This document shows positions 32,637 through 41,382 of a stretch of 45,823 nucleotides of DNA, piece by piece. Position 1 is the first letter of the stretch, and each line of letters opens with the position of its first letter. Both the position numbers and the translations under genes were made by a program. A model generated the notes under the pieces. It was given only the letters and a program-made list of their open reading frames with translations, did no database searches and had not been told where the DNA came from. Location of the stretch: positions 1 to 45,823 of the forward strand of contig JAHDDY010000016.1 in assembly GCA_020629115.1 (NCBI GenBank), in the 5' to 3' direction. This stretch comes from Paracoccaceae bacterium. Its GTDB lineage: Bacteria > Pseudomonadota > Alphaproteobacteria > Rhodobacterales > Rhodobacteraceae.

Positions 32637-33602
32637 ATGAAACTCACCCTGAAATCCTTCGGGCTGGCCGCGGGCGTCAGCCTGCTCGCCCTGCCCGCCT
32701 TCGCCGCCGAGGAAGTCAAGATCGGCGTGCCCTCCTGGACCGGCGCGCAGGCCATCGCGCACCTGCTCGGCGCGGTCGTCGAGATGCGCATCGGCGGCGA
32801 GGTCGACTACGTGCCCGGCAACAACGCCACGATCTTCCAGGCCATGGACCAGGGCAAGGGCGACATCGACGTGCATCCCGACGTGTGGCTCCCCAACCAG
32901 GAGAGCTTCACGAAGAAATACGTCGACGGGGCGGGCACCGTGACGCTCTCGTCCAACCCCTACGAGGGGAACCAGGGCTTCTGCGTCAGCCAGGACTTCG
33001 CCAAGGCGCAGAACATCACCGACATCGCCGACCTGGGCCGCCCCGACGTGGCCGCGCTGATGGACAGCGACGGCAACGGCCTCGGCGAGATGTGGATCGG
33101 CGCGCCGGGCTGGGCCTCGGCCAACGTGAACGAGGTCAAGGTCCGCGACTACGGCCTGATGGATTTCGTGGAGCCGGTCCGCGCCGAGGAGAGCGTGAAG
33201 ACGGCCCGCGTGAAGGACAGCATCGCGAAGGGCGAGGGCTACGCCTTCTACTGCTACAAGCCGCACGCCATCTGGTACATGTTCGACGTGGAGATGCTGA
33301 CGGAGCCGACCTACGACGCCGAGAAATACGTCATGGTCCAGCCCTCCGACGATCCCGACTGGTTCGAGAAGTCGAGCGTCGCGACCAAGGACGCGCTGAA
33401 GAACGTGCAGATCGCATGGTCGAACTCGCTGGCCGACCGCTCGCCCGCCATCGCCGAATTCTTCGCCAACTTCGCGCTGACCGCCGACGACGTGAGCAAC
33501 TTCGCCTACGAGATCAGCGCCAACGACCGCGAGCCGGCGGAAGTCGCCCGCGAATGGGTCGAGGCGAACCCCGAGCGCGTCGACGCGTGGCTGGGTCTTT
33601 GA
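32637..33602 (+). CDS. ABC transporter substrate-binding protein, glycine betaine/quaternary amine type
   Basis: A 321-residue periplasmic binding protein with a Sec signal peptide (cleavage AFA-AEE, about residue 23). The mature protein is OpuAC-like: VKIGVPSWTGAQAIAHLL, ATIFQAMDQGKGDIDVHPDVWLPN, EMWIGAPGWASANV and GYAFYCYKPHAIWYMFD supply the conserved tryptophans that cage trimethylammonium head groups. Glycine betaine, proline betaine, choline or trimethylamine N-oxide (TmoX-type systems of marine Rhodobacterales) are all possible ligands. GGGAGAA lies upstream of the ATG. A strong hairpin follows the gene, consistent with higher expression of the binding protein than of the membrane subunits. 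Confidence 0.93.
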   Translation: MKLTLKSFGLAAGVSLLALPAFAAEEVKIGVPSWTGAQAIAHLLGAVVEMRIGGEVDYVPGNNATIFQAMDQGKGDIDVHPDVWLPNQESFTKKYVDGAGTVTLSSNPYEGNQGFCVSQDFAKAQNITDIADLGRPDVAALMDSDGNGLGEMWIGAPGWASANVNEVKVRDYGLMDFVEPVRAEESVKTARVKDSIAKGEGYAFYCYKPHAIWYMFDVEMLTEPTYDAEKYVMVQPSDDPDWFEKSSVATKDALKNVQIAWSNSLADRSPAIAEFFANFALTADDVSNFAYEISANDREPAEVAREWVEANPERVDAWLGL

Positions 33603-33613
33603 CTGAAAGATGC

Positions 33614-33639
33614 GCTGACGGTCACCTTGCGCCGTCAGC
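33614..33639 (+). promoter_or_regulatory. Hairpin between binding-protein and ATPase genes
   Basis: Perfect 8 bp stem GCTGACGG / CCGTCAGC with a 10 nt loop, 12 nt after the binding-protein stop, without a T-run. Likely a transcript stabiliser or partial terminator that favours the upstream cistron. Confidence 0.55.
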
Positions 33640-33652
33640 CTCCCTATCCCCC

Positions 33653-33724
33653 GCCCCCGGCAAGGACCGGGGGCCTCGACGGATAGCTCTCCGCTCGGCG
33701 AGGTCCCCGGTCTGCGCCGGGGAC
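33653..33724. repeat. Bipartite palindromic element, copy 4 (divergent)
   Basis: Palindromes 33653-33674 (CCCCCGG / CCGGGGG arms) and 33703-33724 (GTCCCCGG / CCGGGGAC), separated by about 28 nt. The geometry is close to copies 1-3 but the spacer is only loosely similar. It is inside the ABC operon rather than between convergent genes. Confidence 0.6.
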
Positions 33725-33825
33725 GGGGTGGTTTCTCGGATGGACCGGCCGGAAGGCTATCGCAGCGGCAGCTCTTCACCGTACAGAACGCACGGCCCCG
33801 CCCACAGCCAGCGAGACTGCCGACC

Positions 33826-34872
33826 ATGAGCGACGACGGCGTGATCGCCATCTCGAACATATGGAAGATCTTCGGCGCCCGCGCGCAGGAGGCCCTCGCC
33901 GCCATCCGCGCGCGCGGGCTGTCCAAGGCCGAGGTGCTGGCCGAGTTCGACGCGGTGGTTGGCGTAGCCGACGTGTCCTTCGAGGTCGCGCGGGGCGAAA
34001 TCTTCTGCGTCATGGGCCTGTCCGGCAGCGGCAAGTCGACCCTCGTGCGGCATTTCAACCGTCTGCTGGAGCCGACTGCCGGCACCATCGAGATCGAGGG
34101 CACCGACGTGATGGCGCTGGGGCCGAAAGCGCTTCAGGACTTCCGCAACCGCAAGATCGGCATGGTCTTCCAGAACTTCGCCCTGATGCCGCACCGCTCC
34201 GTGCTGGAGAACGTGGCGATGCCGCTGGAAATCCGCAAGGTCAGCAAGAACGAGCGGATGCGCCAGGCCGCCGCCATCCTCGACATCGTCGAGCTTGGCC
34301 CCTGGGCCTCGAAATTCGCACACGAGCTGTCGGGCGGGATGCAGCAGCGGGTAGGGCTGGCCCGCGCGCTGGCCGCCAATCCGGACGTATTGCTGATGGA
34401 CGAGCCGTTCTCGGCCCTCGATCCGCTCATCCGGCGACAGTTGCAGGACGAATTCATCCGCCTGAGCAGGATTCTCAAGAAGACCACCGTCTTCATCACC
34501 CACGACCTCGACGAGGCCGTGCGCATCGGTGACCGCATCGCCATCATGCGCGACGGGCGGGTCGTGCAGATCGGCACGGCGGAGGACATCGTGATGCACC
34601 CGGCGACCGACTACGTCGCCGATTTCGTCGCCGGCATCTCCCGGCTCAAGGTCGTCCACGCCCATGCCGTGATGCAGCCGCTCTCCGCCCATCCCGGCCC
34701 CGTTCCCGCCGACGCGCCGCGCGTCGACGCGAACGAGACGCTGAGCACGCTCATCAACCTCGCCATCGCGCGGGATGGCGCGATCCTCGTGCAGGACGGC
34801 GGCGCGGATGTGGGCGTGGTGACGCGCGCGGACCTGCTGCGCACCGTGGTCGAAGGGACGGAGCTATCGTGA
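33826..34872 (+). CDS. ABC transporter ATP-binding protein, glycine betaine/proline type (ProV-like)
   Basis: A 348-residue ATPase with the N-terminal regulatory-type segment of ProV/OpuAA (RARGLSKAEVLAEFDAVVGV), Walker A GLSGSGKST at residues 64-72, signature LSGGM, Walker B LLMDEPFSALD, and switch ITHDLDEA. The C-terminal part is only a truncated CBS-like region (VVTRADLLRTVVEG). It energises the import of quaternary amines with the binding protein upstream and the permease downstream. The GTG start of the permease overlaps its stop. A GCCGACC region precedes the ATG but no strong ribosome-binding site is visible. Confidence 0.94.
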   Translation: MSDDGVIAISNIWKIFGARAQEALAAIRARGLSKAEVLAEFDAVVGVADVSFEVARGEIFCVMGLSGSGKSTLVRHFNRLLEPTAGTIEIEGTDVMALGPKALQDFRNRKIGMVFQNFALMPHRSVLENVAMPLEIRKVSKNERMRQAAAILDIVELGPWASKFAHELSGGMQQRVGLARALAANPDVLLMDEPFSALDPLIRRQLQDEFIRLSRILKKTTVFITHDLDEAVRIGDRIAIMRDGRVVQIGTAEDIVMHPATDYVADFVAGISRLKVVHAHAVMQPLSAHPGPVPADAPRVDANETLSTLINLAIARDGAILVQDGGADVGVVTRADLLRTVVEGTELS

Positions 34873-36425
34873 AGGACCTGGCCACCACCACCGACGCCGC
34901 GAACCCGCTGGAGGATACCGACAGCGTCGCGGCCCGCGCCTACATCGCCGAGCGTCAGCGGAACATCCGCGAGTTCGTGCGCACCAATCCCGACTACTAC
35001 ATCCGGCAGTTCGAGAAGATCGGCGCGTCCGCCCGCTTCACGCCGACATTCAACGCCATGGCCGGGCTGTTCGGGCCGGTCTGGTTCGGGGCGCGGGGGC
35101 TGTGGTCCTGGGCGCTGCCCTTCCTCGTGATCGAGGCGCTGGCGCTGGTGCAGATCGCGCGCGGATTGTTCGGCGACCTGGCCGCCGACGCCATGGCCCG
35201 CATCGCCTCCATCGAGGGCACGCTCGACCTGCGCCGCCGACAACTGGAGGCGGCCATCGAATCCGGCTCAGACCGGGTCGACGCGTTCCGCCGCACCGTC
35301 GACTCCCTCGAAGCCAATATCGGCGGCATCCGCGCCGAGGCCGAGGCCATGGCCGCAGAAGGGCCGACCATCGCGCTGACGGGCCTCGCCCTCCTGCTGA
35401 TCGCCAAGCTGGTGCAGTCGCTGGTGGCCAACTGGGCGCTGGAGGCGCGCTTCTCCGAATGGCTGTCCGACCGCAGCATCCGCGCCGGAATGCCGGTCTC
35501 GCAGATCGTGTTCAGCGCCGTGTTCATGACGCTGATCGTGCTCGTCTCGATGGTGCATTACAGCTTTCCGGGCCGGTTCGCGCTCCTGAGCGACTTCCCG
35601 ACCGACCCCGCCATCCGGCTGTTCAGCATCGAGGGGGTGGAGGGGTTCTTCAACTGGGCCGTGCTCAACTTCGAGGCGGTGTTCGACGGCATCACCTACG
35701 GCATCCGTCTCATGCTCGACGCGCTGGAACTGGTATTCGTCAGCACGCCCTGGATCGTGATCGCCAGCCTCATCGTGCTGCTGACCTGGCTGACGGCAGG
35801 GGTGCGCATGGCCGTCTGGTCCGGGGCCTTCCTCGCCTATATGGGCCTGCTCGGGTTCTGGGAGAAGGCGATGACGACGCTGGCGCTGCTCGGCACGGCC
35901 GCGTGCCTCTCCATCGCCATCGGCATCCCCCTCGGCATGTTCGCCGCCCGCCGCCCGCGCTTCTACGCCACCATCCAGCCGATCATGGACTTCATGCAGA
36001 CGATGCCCGCCTTCGTCTTCATGATCCCCGTCATCGCCTTCTTCGGCACGGGCAAGCCCGCGGCGGTGGTGGTGACGATGATCTTCGGCGGCACGCCGGT
36101 CGTGCGCCTGACGGTCCTCGGCCTGCGCGGGGTGCCCGAGAGCGTGCGCGAGGCGGCCATCGCCTTCGGGGCGAACAAGTGGTACCTGCTGACCAAGGTC
36201 GACCTGCCCCTCGCCGGGCCGTCGATCCGGGCGGGCATCAACCAGACGATCATGCTCTCGCTCGCCATGGTCGTCGTCGCCTCGCTCATCGGCGCGAAGG
36301 GGCTGGGCGAGGACGTGCTCGAAGCGCTGCAATACGCGAATGTCGGGCAGGGCATCCTCGCGGGCTTCGCGATCCTGTTCTGCGCCATGATCCTCGACCG
36401 CATCGTGCAGGGGCAGCGACGGTAA
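34869..36425 (+). CDS. ABC transporter permease (ProW-like) with long N-terminal extension
   Basis: A 518-residue membrane subunit. The C-terminal part (about residues 330-515) is a normal binding-protein-dependent permease domain with the EAA-type loop GLRGVPESVREAAIAFGANKWYLLTK near 418-443. The first 230 residues are extra: residues 20-100 (AYIAERQRNIREFVRTNPDYY, then FEKIGASARFTPTFNAMAGLFGPVWFGARG with a hydrophobic stretch at about 80-100) resemble DUF2628-like small membrane proteins, then a charged helical segment (108-162), then two more helices (about 165-187 and 210-232). It begins with GTG overlapping the ATPase stop codon. ProW itself is about 350 residues. Confidence 0.9.
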   Translation: MKDLATTTDAANPLEDTDSVAARAYIAERQRNIREFVRTNPDYYIRQFEKIGASARFTPTFNAMAGLFGPVWFGARGLWSWALPFLVIEALALVQIARGLFGDLAADAMARIASIEGTLDLRRRQLEAAIESGSDRVDAFRRTVDSLEANIGGIRAEAEAMAAEGPTIALTGLALLLIAKLVQSLVANWALEARFSEWLSDRSIRAGMPVSQIVFSAVFMTLIVLVSMVHYSFPGRFALLSDFPTDPAIRLFSIEGVEGFFNWAVLNFEAVFDGITYGIRLMLDALELVFVSTPWIVIASLIVLLTWLTAGVRMAVWSGAFLAYMGLLGFWEKAMTTLALLGTAACLSIAIGIPLGMFAARRPRFYATIQPIMDFMQTMPAFVFMIPVIAFFGTGKPAAVVVTMIFGGTPVVRLTVLGLRGVPESVREAAIAFGANKWYLLTKVDLPLAGPSIRAGINQTIMLSLAMVVVASLIGAKGLGEDVLEALQYANVGQGILAGFAILFCAMILDRIVQGQRR

Positions 36426-36584
36426 AACCTTTACATCTTGCCCCCGGTCGATCGTCAGTGTAACCCTCCGCTCAACCTCCGGGGGTCCGTTTTCAAGCCA
36501 GGCAAGGGTTCGGGCCGGTGAATGGATCGTCGGAACACGCCCGACGATGATAGCTCGGAAGAGCCGGTGTTGAGAGCCGCCAGC

Positions 36585-37310
36585 ATGAAACCCCTCGTCC
36601 TCGTCCACGGTTTCATGGGTGGATCGGCGCAATGGCGGACCCAGGCCGCGCTGGGCGACCGCCGCCCCCTCGTGGCGCTCGACCTGCCCGGCTTCGGGGC
36701 CAATGCGCATCTGTCGCCCGTCGACCGCATCGCCGGCTTCGCCGAATGGGTGCTGGACACGCTGACCGACCGGCGCATCGTCACCTTCGACCTGCTCGGG
36801 CACTCCATGGGCGGCATGATCGTGCAGGAGATCGCGCGCATGGCCCCCGAACGGGTCTGCAAGCTGGTGCTCTACGGCACCGGGCCGGTCGGCGTCCTGC
36901 CGGGCCGGTTCGAGACCATCGAGACCTCGATGGAGCGGGTGCGGACGGAGGGGCCGGAGATCGCCGCCCGGCGCATCGCGGCGACCTGGTTCGCGCGGGG
37001 CGCGGCGGACCCCGAATACGCGCCCTGCGCCGCCATCGCCGAGCGCGCGGGCGCGGCGGCGCAGATCGCGGGGCTGGCGGCGATGCGCGACTGGTCGGGC
37101 CTGCGCGGGCTGCGCGCCATCCGCAACCGCACGCTCATCGTCTGGGGCGACCGGGACCGCAGCTACGACCGGGCACAGGTGCAGACGCTATGGTCCGAGA
37201 TCCGCGACAGCGGCCTCGCCGTCGTCCCGGGCCGCGCCCACGCGGTACATCTGGAGGATGCGGGCACGTTCAACGGGATCGTCGGGAGTTTTCTGGACAG
37301 GCCGGAATGA
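36585..37310 (+). CDS. Alpha/beta-hydrolase fold protein
   Basis: A 241-residue alpha/beta hydrolase. Oxyanion-hole strand LVLVHGFMGG (4-13), nucleophile elbow GHSMGG with S74, acid D189 in VWGDRDRS, and catalytic His in GRAHAVHLED (probably H219). The fold matches small esterase/peroxidase-like or aromatic ring-cleavage hydrolases; the substrate cannot be told. A longer in-frame form from ATG 36522 would add 21 unconserved residues; I prefer 36585, where the first strand begins. It stands alone between the ABC operon and the convergent lpdA. Confidence 0.85.
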   Translation: MKPLVLVHGFMGGSAQWRTQAALGDRRPLVALDLPGFGANAHLSPVDRIAGFAEWVLDTLTDRRIVTFDLLGHSMGGMIVQEIARMAPERVCKLVLYGTGPVGVLPGRFETIETSMERVRTEGPEIAARRIAATWFARGAADPEYAPCAAIAERAGAAAQIAGLAAMRDWSGLRGLRAIRNRTLIVWGDRDRSYDRAQVQTLWSEIRDSGLAVVPGRAHAVHLEDAGTFNGIVGSFLDRPE

Positions 37311-37320
37311 ATTTGACTCT

Positions 37321-37392
37321 GCCCCGGACCACGATCCAGGGCCTGTTGCCGCATTGCGCACCGTCCAAAAAAGCCCCGGCCCAAGGCCGGGC
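37321..37392. repeat. Bipartite palindromic element, copy 3
   Basis: First, degenerate palindrome 37321-37342 (GCCCCGGA...CAGGGC), exactly 30 nt spacer containing TTGC, GCGC and AAAAAA, then GCCCCGGCC / GGCCGGGC at 37373-37392. It lies between the convergent alpha/beta-hydrolase and lpdA genes. Confidence 0.75.
37367..37392 (-). terminator. Intrinsic terminator of the lpdA operon
   Basis: On the minus strand the second palindrome of the element forms a GCCCGGCC / GGCCGGGGC stem directly followed by TTTTTT, 13-38 nt after the lpdA stop codon. This is a good rho-independent terminator and shows the element can serve as one. Confidence 0.75.
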
Positions 37393-37404
37393 AGAGCGGT
37401 ACCG

Positions 37405-38805
37405 CTACACGTGGATCGCCCCGTCGCCGCAGGCGAGCGCCGCCTCGCGCATGGCCTCCGACAGGGTGGGATGCGCGTGGCACGTCCGGGCGATATCCTC
37501 CGCTGCCGCGCCGAACTCCATGGCGACGCAGTATTCGTGGATCAGCTCGCCCGCCGACGGGCCGATGACGTGGACGCCCAAGATGCGGTCCGTCTCCTTG
37601 TCGGCCAGCACCTTGGCGAAGCCGTCGGTCGCGAAATGCGCCTTGGCGCGGCCGTTAGCCATGAAGGGGAACTTGCCGACCTTGTAGGCGCGGCCCTCGG
37701 CCTTCAGCTCCTCCTCGGTCTTGCCGACATTGGCGACCTCGGGGTCGGTGTAGATGACGCCGGGGATGACGCCGTAGTTCACGTGACCGTGCTGCCCGGC
37801 GAGGATCTCGGCCACCGCCATGCCCTCGTCCTCGGCCTTGTGCGCCAGCATCGGCCCGTCGATCACGTCGCCGATGGCGTAGATGCCGTCGACGCTGGTC
37901 TTCCAGCCGCCATTCGTCTCGACCTGTCCGCGCTTGGTCATCGCGACCCCGGCGTCTTCCAGGCCCAGTCCGTCCGTGTAGGGGCGGCGGCCCGTGGCCA
38001 GCAGGACGATATCTGCCTCGACCGTCTCCTCGCTCTCGTCCTTGCGGTTCCGGTAGGTCACGGTCAGCCTATCGCCGCTCGCATCCACGCCCTGCACGGC
38101 GGATTCCATCGTGAAGGTCATGCCCTGCTTGGTCAGGATCTTCTGGAACTGCTTGGATATCTCGCCGTCCATGCCGGGGGTGATGTGGTCGAGATACTCG
38201 ATCACCTGCACCTCGGACCCCAGCCGCCGCCAGACGGACCCCAGTTCCAGCCCGATCACGCCCGCGCCGATGACGACCAGCTTCTTCGGCACGTTCTCCA
38301 GCGTCAGCGCGCCGGTGGAGGACACGACGCGCCTCTCGTCCACCTCGACGCCGGGCAGCGTGGCGGGTTCGGAGCCGGTGGCGATGACGATGTTCTTCGC
38401 GGAGAAGGTCTTCGCCTCGCCCTCGTTCATGGCGACCGACACCTTGCCCGCCCCCTCGATCTTCGCCCAGCCGTCGATCCAGTCGATCTTGTTCTTCTTG
38501 AACAGGAAGGCGACGCCGCCGGTCAGTTCCTTCACCTGTTCGGCGCGGTAGTCCTGCATCCGGTCCATGTCGAGCGACGGCTCGGCCACGATGCCCATCT
38601 TGGCGAAATGCCCGCCCGCCTCGTCGAACAGGTGCGAGGCGTGGAGCAGCGCCTTGGAGGGGATGCAGCCGACGTTGAGGCAGGTCCCCCCCAGCGCCCC
38701 GCGCCCCTCGACGCAGGCGACCTTCATCCCCAGTTGCGCCGCGCGGATCGCGCAGACGTAGCCGCCGGGTCCGGCGCCGATGACGATGAGATCGTAATCC
38801 GCCAT
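37405..38805 (-). CDS. lpdA: Dihydrolipoyl dehydrogenase (E3)
   Basis: A 466-residue flavoprotein disulfide reductase. FAD motif [19 protein letters not shown], redox-active disulfide C42-x4-C47 ([13 protein letters not shown]), NAD-binding [15 protein letters not shown] near 180-195, and the C-terminal catalytic pair in [11 protein letters not shown]. It reoxidises the lipoamide of E2 and reduces NAD+, here as the E3 of the 2-oxoglutarate dehydrogenase complex whose E1 and E2 are encoded upstream on the same strand. Length is typical. It is the last gene of that cluster, followed by a terminator. Confidence 0.96.
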   Translation of the reverse strand: MADYDLIVIGAGPGGYVCAIRAAQLGMKVACVEGRGALGGTCLNVGCIPSKALLHASHLFDEAGGHFAKMGIVAEPSLDMDRMQDYRAEQVKELTGGVAFLFKKNKIDWIDGWAKIEGAGKVSVAMNEGEAKTFSAKNIVIATGSEPATLPGVEVDERRVVSSTGALTLENVPKKLVVIGAGVIGLELGSVWRRLGSEVQVIEYLDHITPGMDGEISKQFQKILTKQGMTFTMESAVQGVDASGDRLTVTYRNRKDESEETVEADIVLLATGRRPYTDGLGLEDAGVAMTKRGQVETNGGWKTSVDGIYAIGDVIDGPMLAHKAEDEGMAVAEILAGQHGHVNYGVIPGVIYTDPEVANVGKTEEELKAEGRAYKVGKFPFMANGRAKAHFATDGFAKVLADKETDRILGVHVIGPSAGELIHEYCVAMEFGAAAEDIARTCHAHPTLSEAMREAALACGDGAIHV

Positions 38806-38865
38806 GGTATTCTCAGCCTTTCGCTCGATGATCGTCGTGTCGGTCCCGCCCGGGCGGGGGGAATG

Positions 38866-39450
38866 TCAGCCGTGGATGCGCGCCCATCGTTCCGGCGCGG
38901 TCCAGCCGTCCGGCTCGTAGAGACCCGCCTCCTTGTACGCCGTCTCGGCGGGCGTGTCCGTGCGTCCCAGCGCCTCGTTGCGGTACGGAAACCGCCCGAA
39001 CCGCTCGATCACCGCCCGGTGGGCGAGGGCGTGGGACAGGTTGCCCTCCGGCCCGCGCTCGGCGATGAGGGCGACGCAGGCGTGCTGGTCGGTCAGGTCC
39101 TCGGAATGCATGTAGGGCAGGTAGAAGAACTGTCGCTCAGGGTTCGGGATGTCCAGGTCGTGCCCGGCCCTCACCGCCTCCTTCGCGACGGCCAGCGCCC
39201 TGGGATCCGTCGAGAAGGCGGTGCCCTCGCCGCGGAAGATGTTGCGCGGGAACTGATCGAGCAGGATCAGCAGGGCGAGCGCGCCGCGCGGCTCCCCGGC
39301 CCATCCGTCGAGCGCCCCGTCCCGCCCCTCGCGCCAGAGCGCCCCGAACCGCTCGCGGATTGCGGTATCGAGCGCATCGTCCTGCGCGTACCACTTGTCC
39401 GGCCCGACCTCGGTCAGCCAGAAATCGAGCACATCGTCACGTTTCGTCAT
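38866..39450 (-). CDS. DUF924 family protein
   Basis: A 194-residue protein of the DUF924 family: DDVLDFWLTEVGPDKWYAQD, LALLILLDQFPRNIFRG and FFYLPYMHSEDLTDQ are its conserved blocks. The family has an all-helical TPR-like fold of unknown function. The start at 39450 matches the family N terminus and lies 14 nt inside the end of the Uma2-type gene, so the two are coupled. It sits between sucB and lpdA in the same direction; whether it has any role in the complex is unknown. Confidence 0.88.
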   Translation of the reverse strand: MTKRDDVLDFWLTEVGPDKWYAQDDALDTAIRERFGALWREGRDGALDGWAGEPRGALALLILLDQFPRNIFRGEGTAFSTDPRALAVAKEAVRAGHDLDIPNPERQFFYLPYMHSEDLTDQHACVALIAERGPEGNLSHALAHRAVIERFGRFPYRNEALGRTDTPAETAYKEAGLYEPDGWTAPERWARIHG

Positions 39451-40039
39451 CGTCTTCACCCGGTAGCCACAGATCGTCGAGCGCCAGGTCGATCGCCTCG
39501 AAGGGCATGGCCTGCGCCGTATCGTCCCCCGCATGGGTGCCCATCAGCGTCCAGCGCCCATTCAGCAACGCGAAGATTTCGAGCGTGCGCGCGAGCGGGT
39601 CCACGATCCAGCAATGCGAGACCCCGGCCTCGGCGTAGATGGGCATCTTCCCGACCCGGTCGATCCGCGCCGTAGAGGGAGAGACGATCTCGCACACCCA
39701 GTCGGGGGCGACGGTCAGATCGGCCCAGCGGCGGGGGAAGGTCGGCAGCCGCTCGCGCCGCCATCCGGCGAGATCGGGGACGAGGGTGCGGTAGTCTCGA
39801 TCGCCGAAGTAGAGTTCGGGTTCCGCCTTGATCCACCAGCCCCCCGGTCCGCCTCGCCCCCTCTGGAAGGGCGGTCTTAGGAGTTCGACAAATCCGTCGA
39901 GCACTTCTCGATGCGGCGGCGCGGCTTCTGCCTGAAGGTAGAACACGCCGTCGATGATTTCCGCCGTCTTGTGATCCGGCGCGTCCAGCACGTCCTGATA
40001 GGACGCGCCCGGCTTGACCGTCTTGCTGAAAGCGTTCAT
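39437..40039 (-). CDS. Uma2-family (DUF820) PD-(D/E)XK nuclease-fold protein
   Basis: A 200-residue Uma2/DUF820 protein. PDLAGWRRERLP (Asp), DWVCEIVSPSTARIDRVGKMPIYAEAGVSHCWIVDP (Glu and Lys of the nuclease core) follow the PD-(D/E)XK pattern of the family, which spreads widely in copy number in cyanobacteria and is sometimes linked with mobile DNA. The biological role is unknown. It overlaps the DUF924 gene and follows sucB by 32 nt, so it is within the transcript of the 2-oxoglutarate dehydrogenase genes. Confidence 0.87.
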   Translation of the reverse strand: MNAFSKTVKPGASYQDVLDAPDHKTAEIIDGVFYLQAEAAPPHREVLDGFVELLRPPFQRGRGGPGGWWIKAEPELYFGDRDYRTLVPDLAGWRRERLPTFPRRWADLTVAPDWVCEIVSPSTARIDRVGKMPIYAEAGVSHCWIVDPLARTLEIFALLNGRWTLMGTHAGDDTAQAMPFEAIDLALDDLWLPGEDDDET

Positions 40040-40071
40040 CGCGCGCTCCTTCCGGCGTCAGCCTACGCGGA

Positions 40072-41346
40072 TCACAGGTCCATCAGCAACCGGCGCGGGT
40101 CCTCCAGCGCCTCCTTGACGCGGACGAGGAAGGTCACGGCGCCCTGCCCGTCCACGATGCGGTGGTCGTAGCTGAGGGCGAGGTACATCATCGGGCGCAC
40201 CTCGATCTGCCCGTTCACGACCATGGGCCGTTCCTGGATCTTGTGCATCCCGAGGATGCCCGACTGGGGCGGGTTCAGGATCGGCGTGGACATCAGCGAG
40301 CCGTAGACGCCGCCGTTCGAGATGGTGAAGGTACCGCCCTGCATCTCGGCGATGGTCAGCTTGCCGTCGCGCGCCTTCTTGCCGTATCCGGCGATGGTCT
40401 TCTCGATCTGCGCGAAGCCCATGTCCTGCGCGTCGCGCAGCACCGGCACGACGAGGCCGTTCGGCGTGCCGACCGCGACGCCGATGTTGCAGTACTTCTT
40501 GTAGACGACCTCCGTCCCGTCGATCTCGGCGTTGACCTCGGGGATCTCGTTCAACGCGTGGGTGCAGGCCTTCACGAAGAAGGACATGAAGCCGAGCTTC
40601 GTGCCGTGCTTCTTGAGAAACAGGTCCTTGTATTCGGTGCGCAGCTCCATGATCGCGCCCATGTCCACCTCGTTGAAGGTGGTCAGCATGGCCGCGTTGT
40701 CCTGGGCCTCCTTGAGGCGGCGGGCGATGGTCTGGCGCAGGCGGGTCATCTTCACGCGTTCTTCCCGCGGCCCCTGCTCCGTCTGCGGCTGCGGCGCGGG
40801 GTCGACCGCCGATGCGCCGGCGGAGACGGCCTTCGCGACGTCCTCCTTCATCACGCGCCCGTCGCGGCCCGACCCCTCGACCTGATCGCGGGACAGGCCC
40901 GCCTCGGCCATGGCCTTCTTCGCCGACGGCGCGTCCTCGACATCCGAGCGGCCCGACCCGCCGCCCTCGCGGCCCATTGCCCGTTCCTTCGGATCGACAT
41001 GGGCAGCGTCGCGCTTCTCGGCGGCGGTGGGGGAGCCGTAGGAGCCGCCCTTCTCCGGCGCGTCCTTCGCCTCCTCCTTCGGGGCCTCGGCGGTCGCCGC
41101 GCCCTCCGCGCCTTCCTCGACGATGGCGAGCAGGGCGTCCGGCTCGACCGTCTCGCCCTCCGCCGCGACGATCTCCTTCAGCACGCCGGCCACGGGGGAC
41201 GGGGCCTCGACCGTCACCTTGTCCGTCTCCAGCTCGCAGAGCATCTCGTCGACGGCGACCCGATCCCCCGCCTTCTTGAACCAGGTCGCGACGGTGGCTT
41301 CGGTAACGGATTCGCCCAGGGTGGGGACGCGGACTTCGGTGCTCAT
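40072..41346 (-). CDS. sucB: 2-oxoglutarate dehydrogenase E2, dihydrolipoyl succinyltransferase
   Basis: A 424-residue E2 with one lipoyl domain (K43 in [14 protein letters not shown] is the lipoylated lysine), a long Glu/Ala/Gly-rich flexible linker, a peripheral subunit-binding domain (about residues 139-178, [31 protein letters not shown]), and the catalytic domain ending in [16 protein letters not shown], the H-x3-D active-site motif. It transfers succinyl groups to CoA and forms the core of the complex. It is 37 nt downstream of sucA. The linker and lipoyl/binding-domain order match the SucB rather than the PDH E2 form with several lipoyl domains. Confidence 0.96.
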   Translation of the reverse strand: MSTEVRVPTLGESVTEATVATWFKKAGDRVAVDEMLCELETDKVTVEAPSPVAGVLKEIVAAEGETVEPDALLAIVEEGAEGAATAEAPKEEAKDAPEKGGSYGSPTAAEKRDAAHVDPKERAMGREGGGSGRSDVEDAPSAKKAMAEAGLSRDQVEGSGRDGRVMKEDVAKAVSAGASAVDPAPQPQTEQGPREERVKMTRLRQTIARRLKEAQDNAAMLTTFNEVDMGAIMELRTEYKDLFLKKHGTKLGFMSFFVKACTHALNEIPEVNAEIDGTEVVYKKYCNIGVAVGTPNGLVVPVLRDAQDMGFAQIEKTIAGYGKKARDGKLTIAEMQGGTFTISNGGVYGSLMSTPILNPPQSGILGMHKIQERPMVVNGQIEVRPMMYLALSYDHRIVDGQGAVTFLVRVKEALEDPRRLLMDL

Positions 41347-41382
41347 CGGACTTCCTGTCGTCTGGTAGGATACGGGGGGAGG

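Noticed and set aside
36522-36584. Longer start for the alpha/beta hydrolase
   Set aside because: The 21 added residues are charged and unlike the family N terminus, and the ribosome-binding site is no better.
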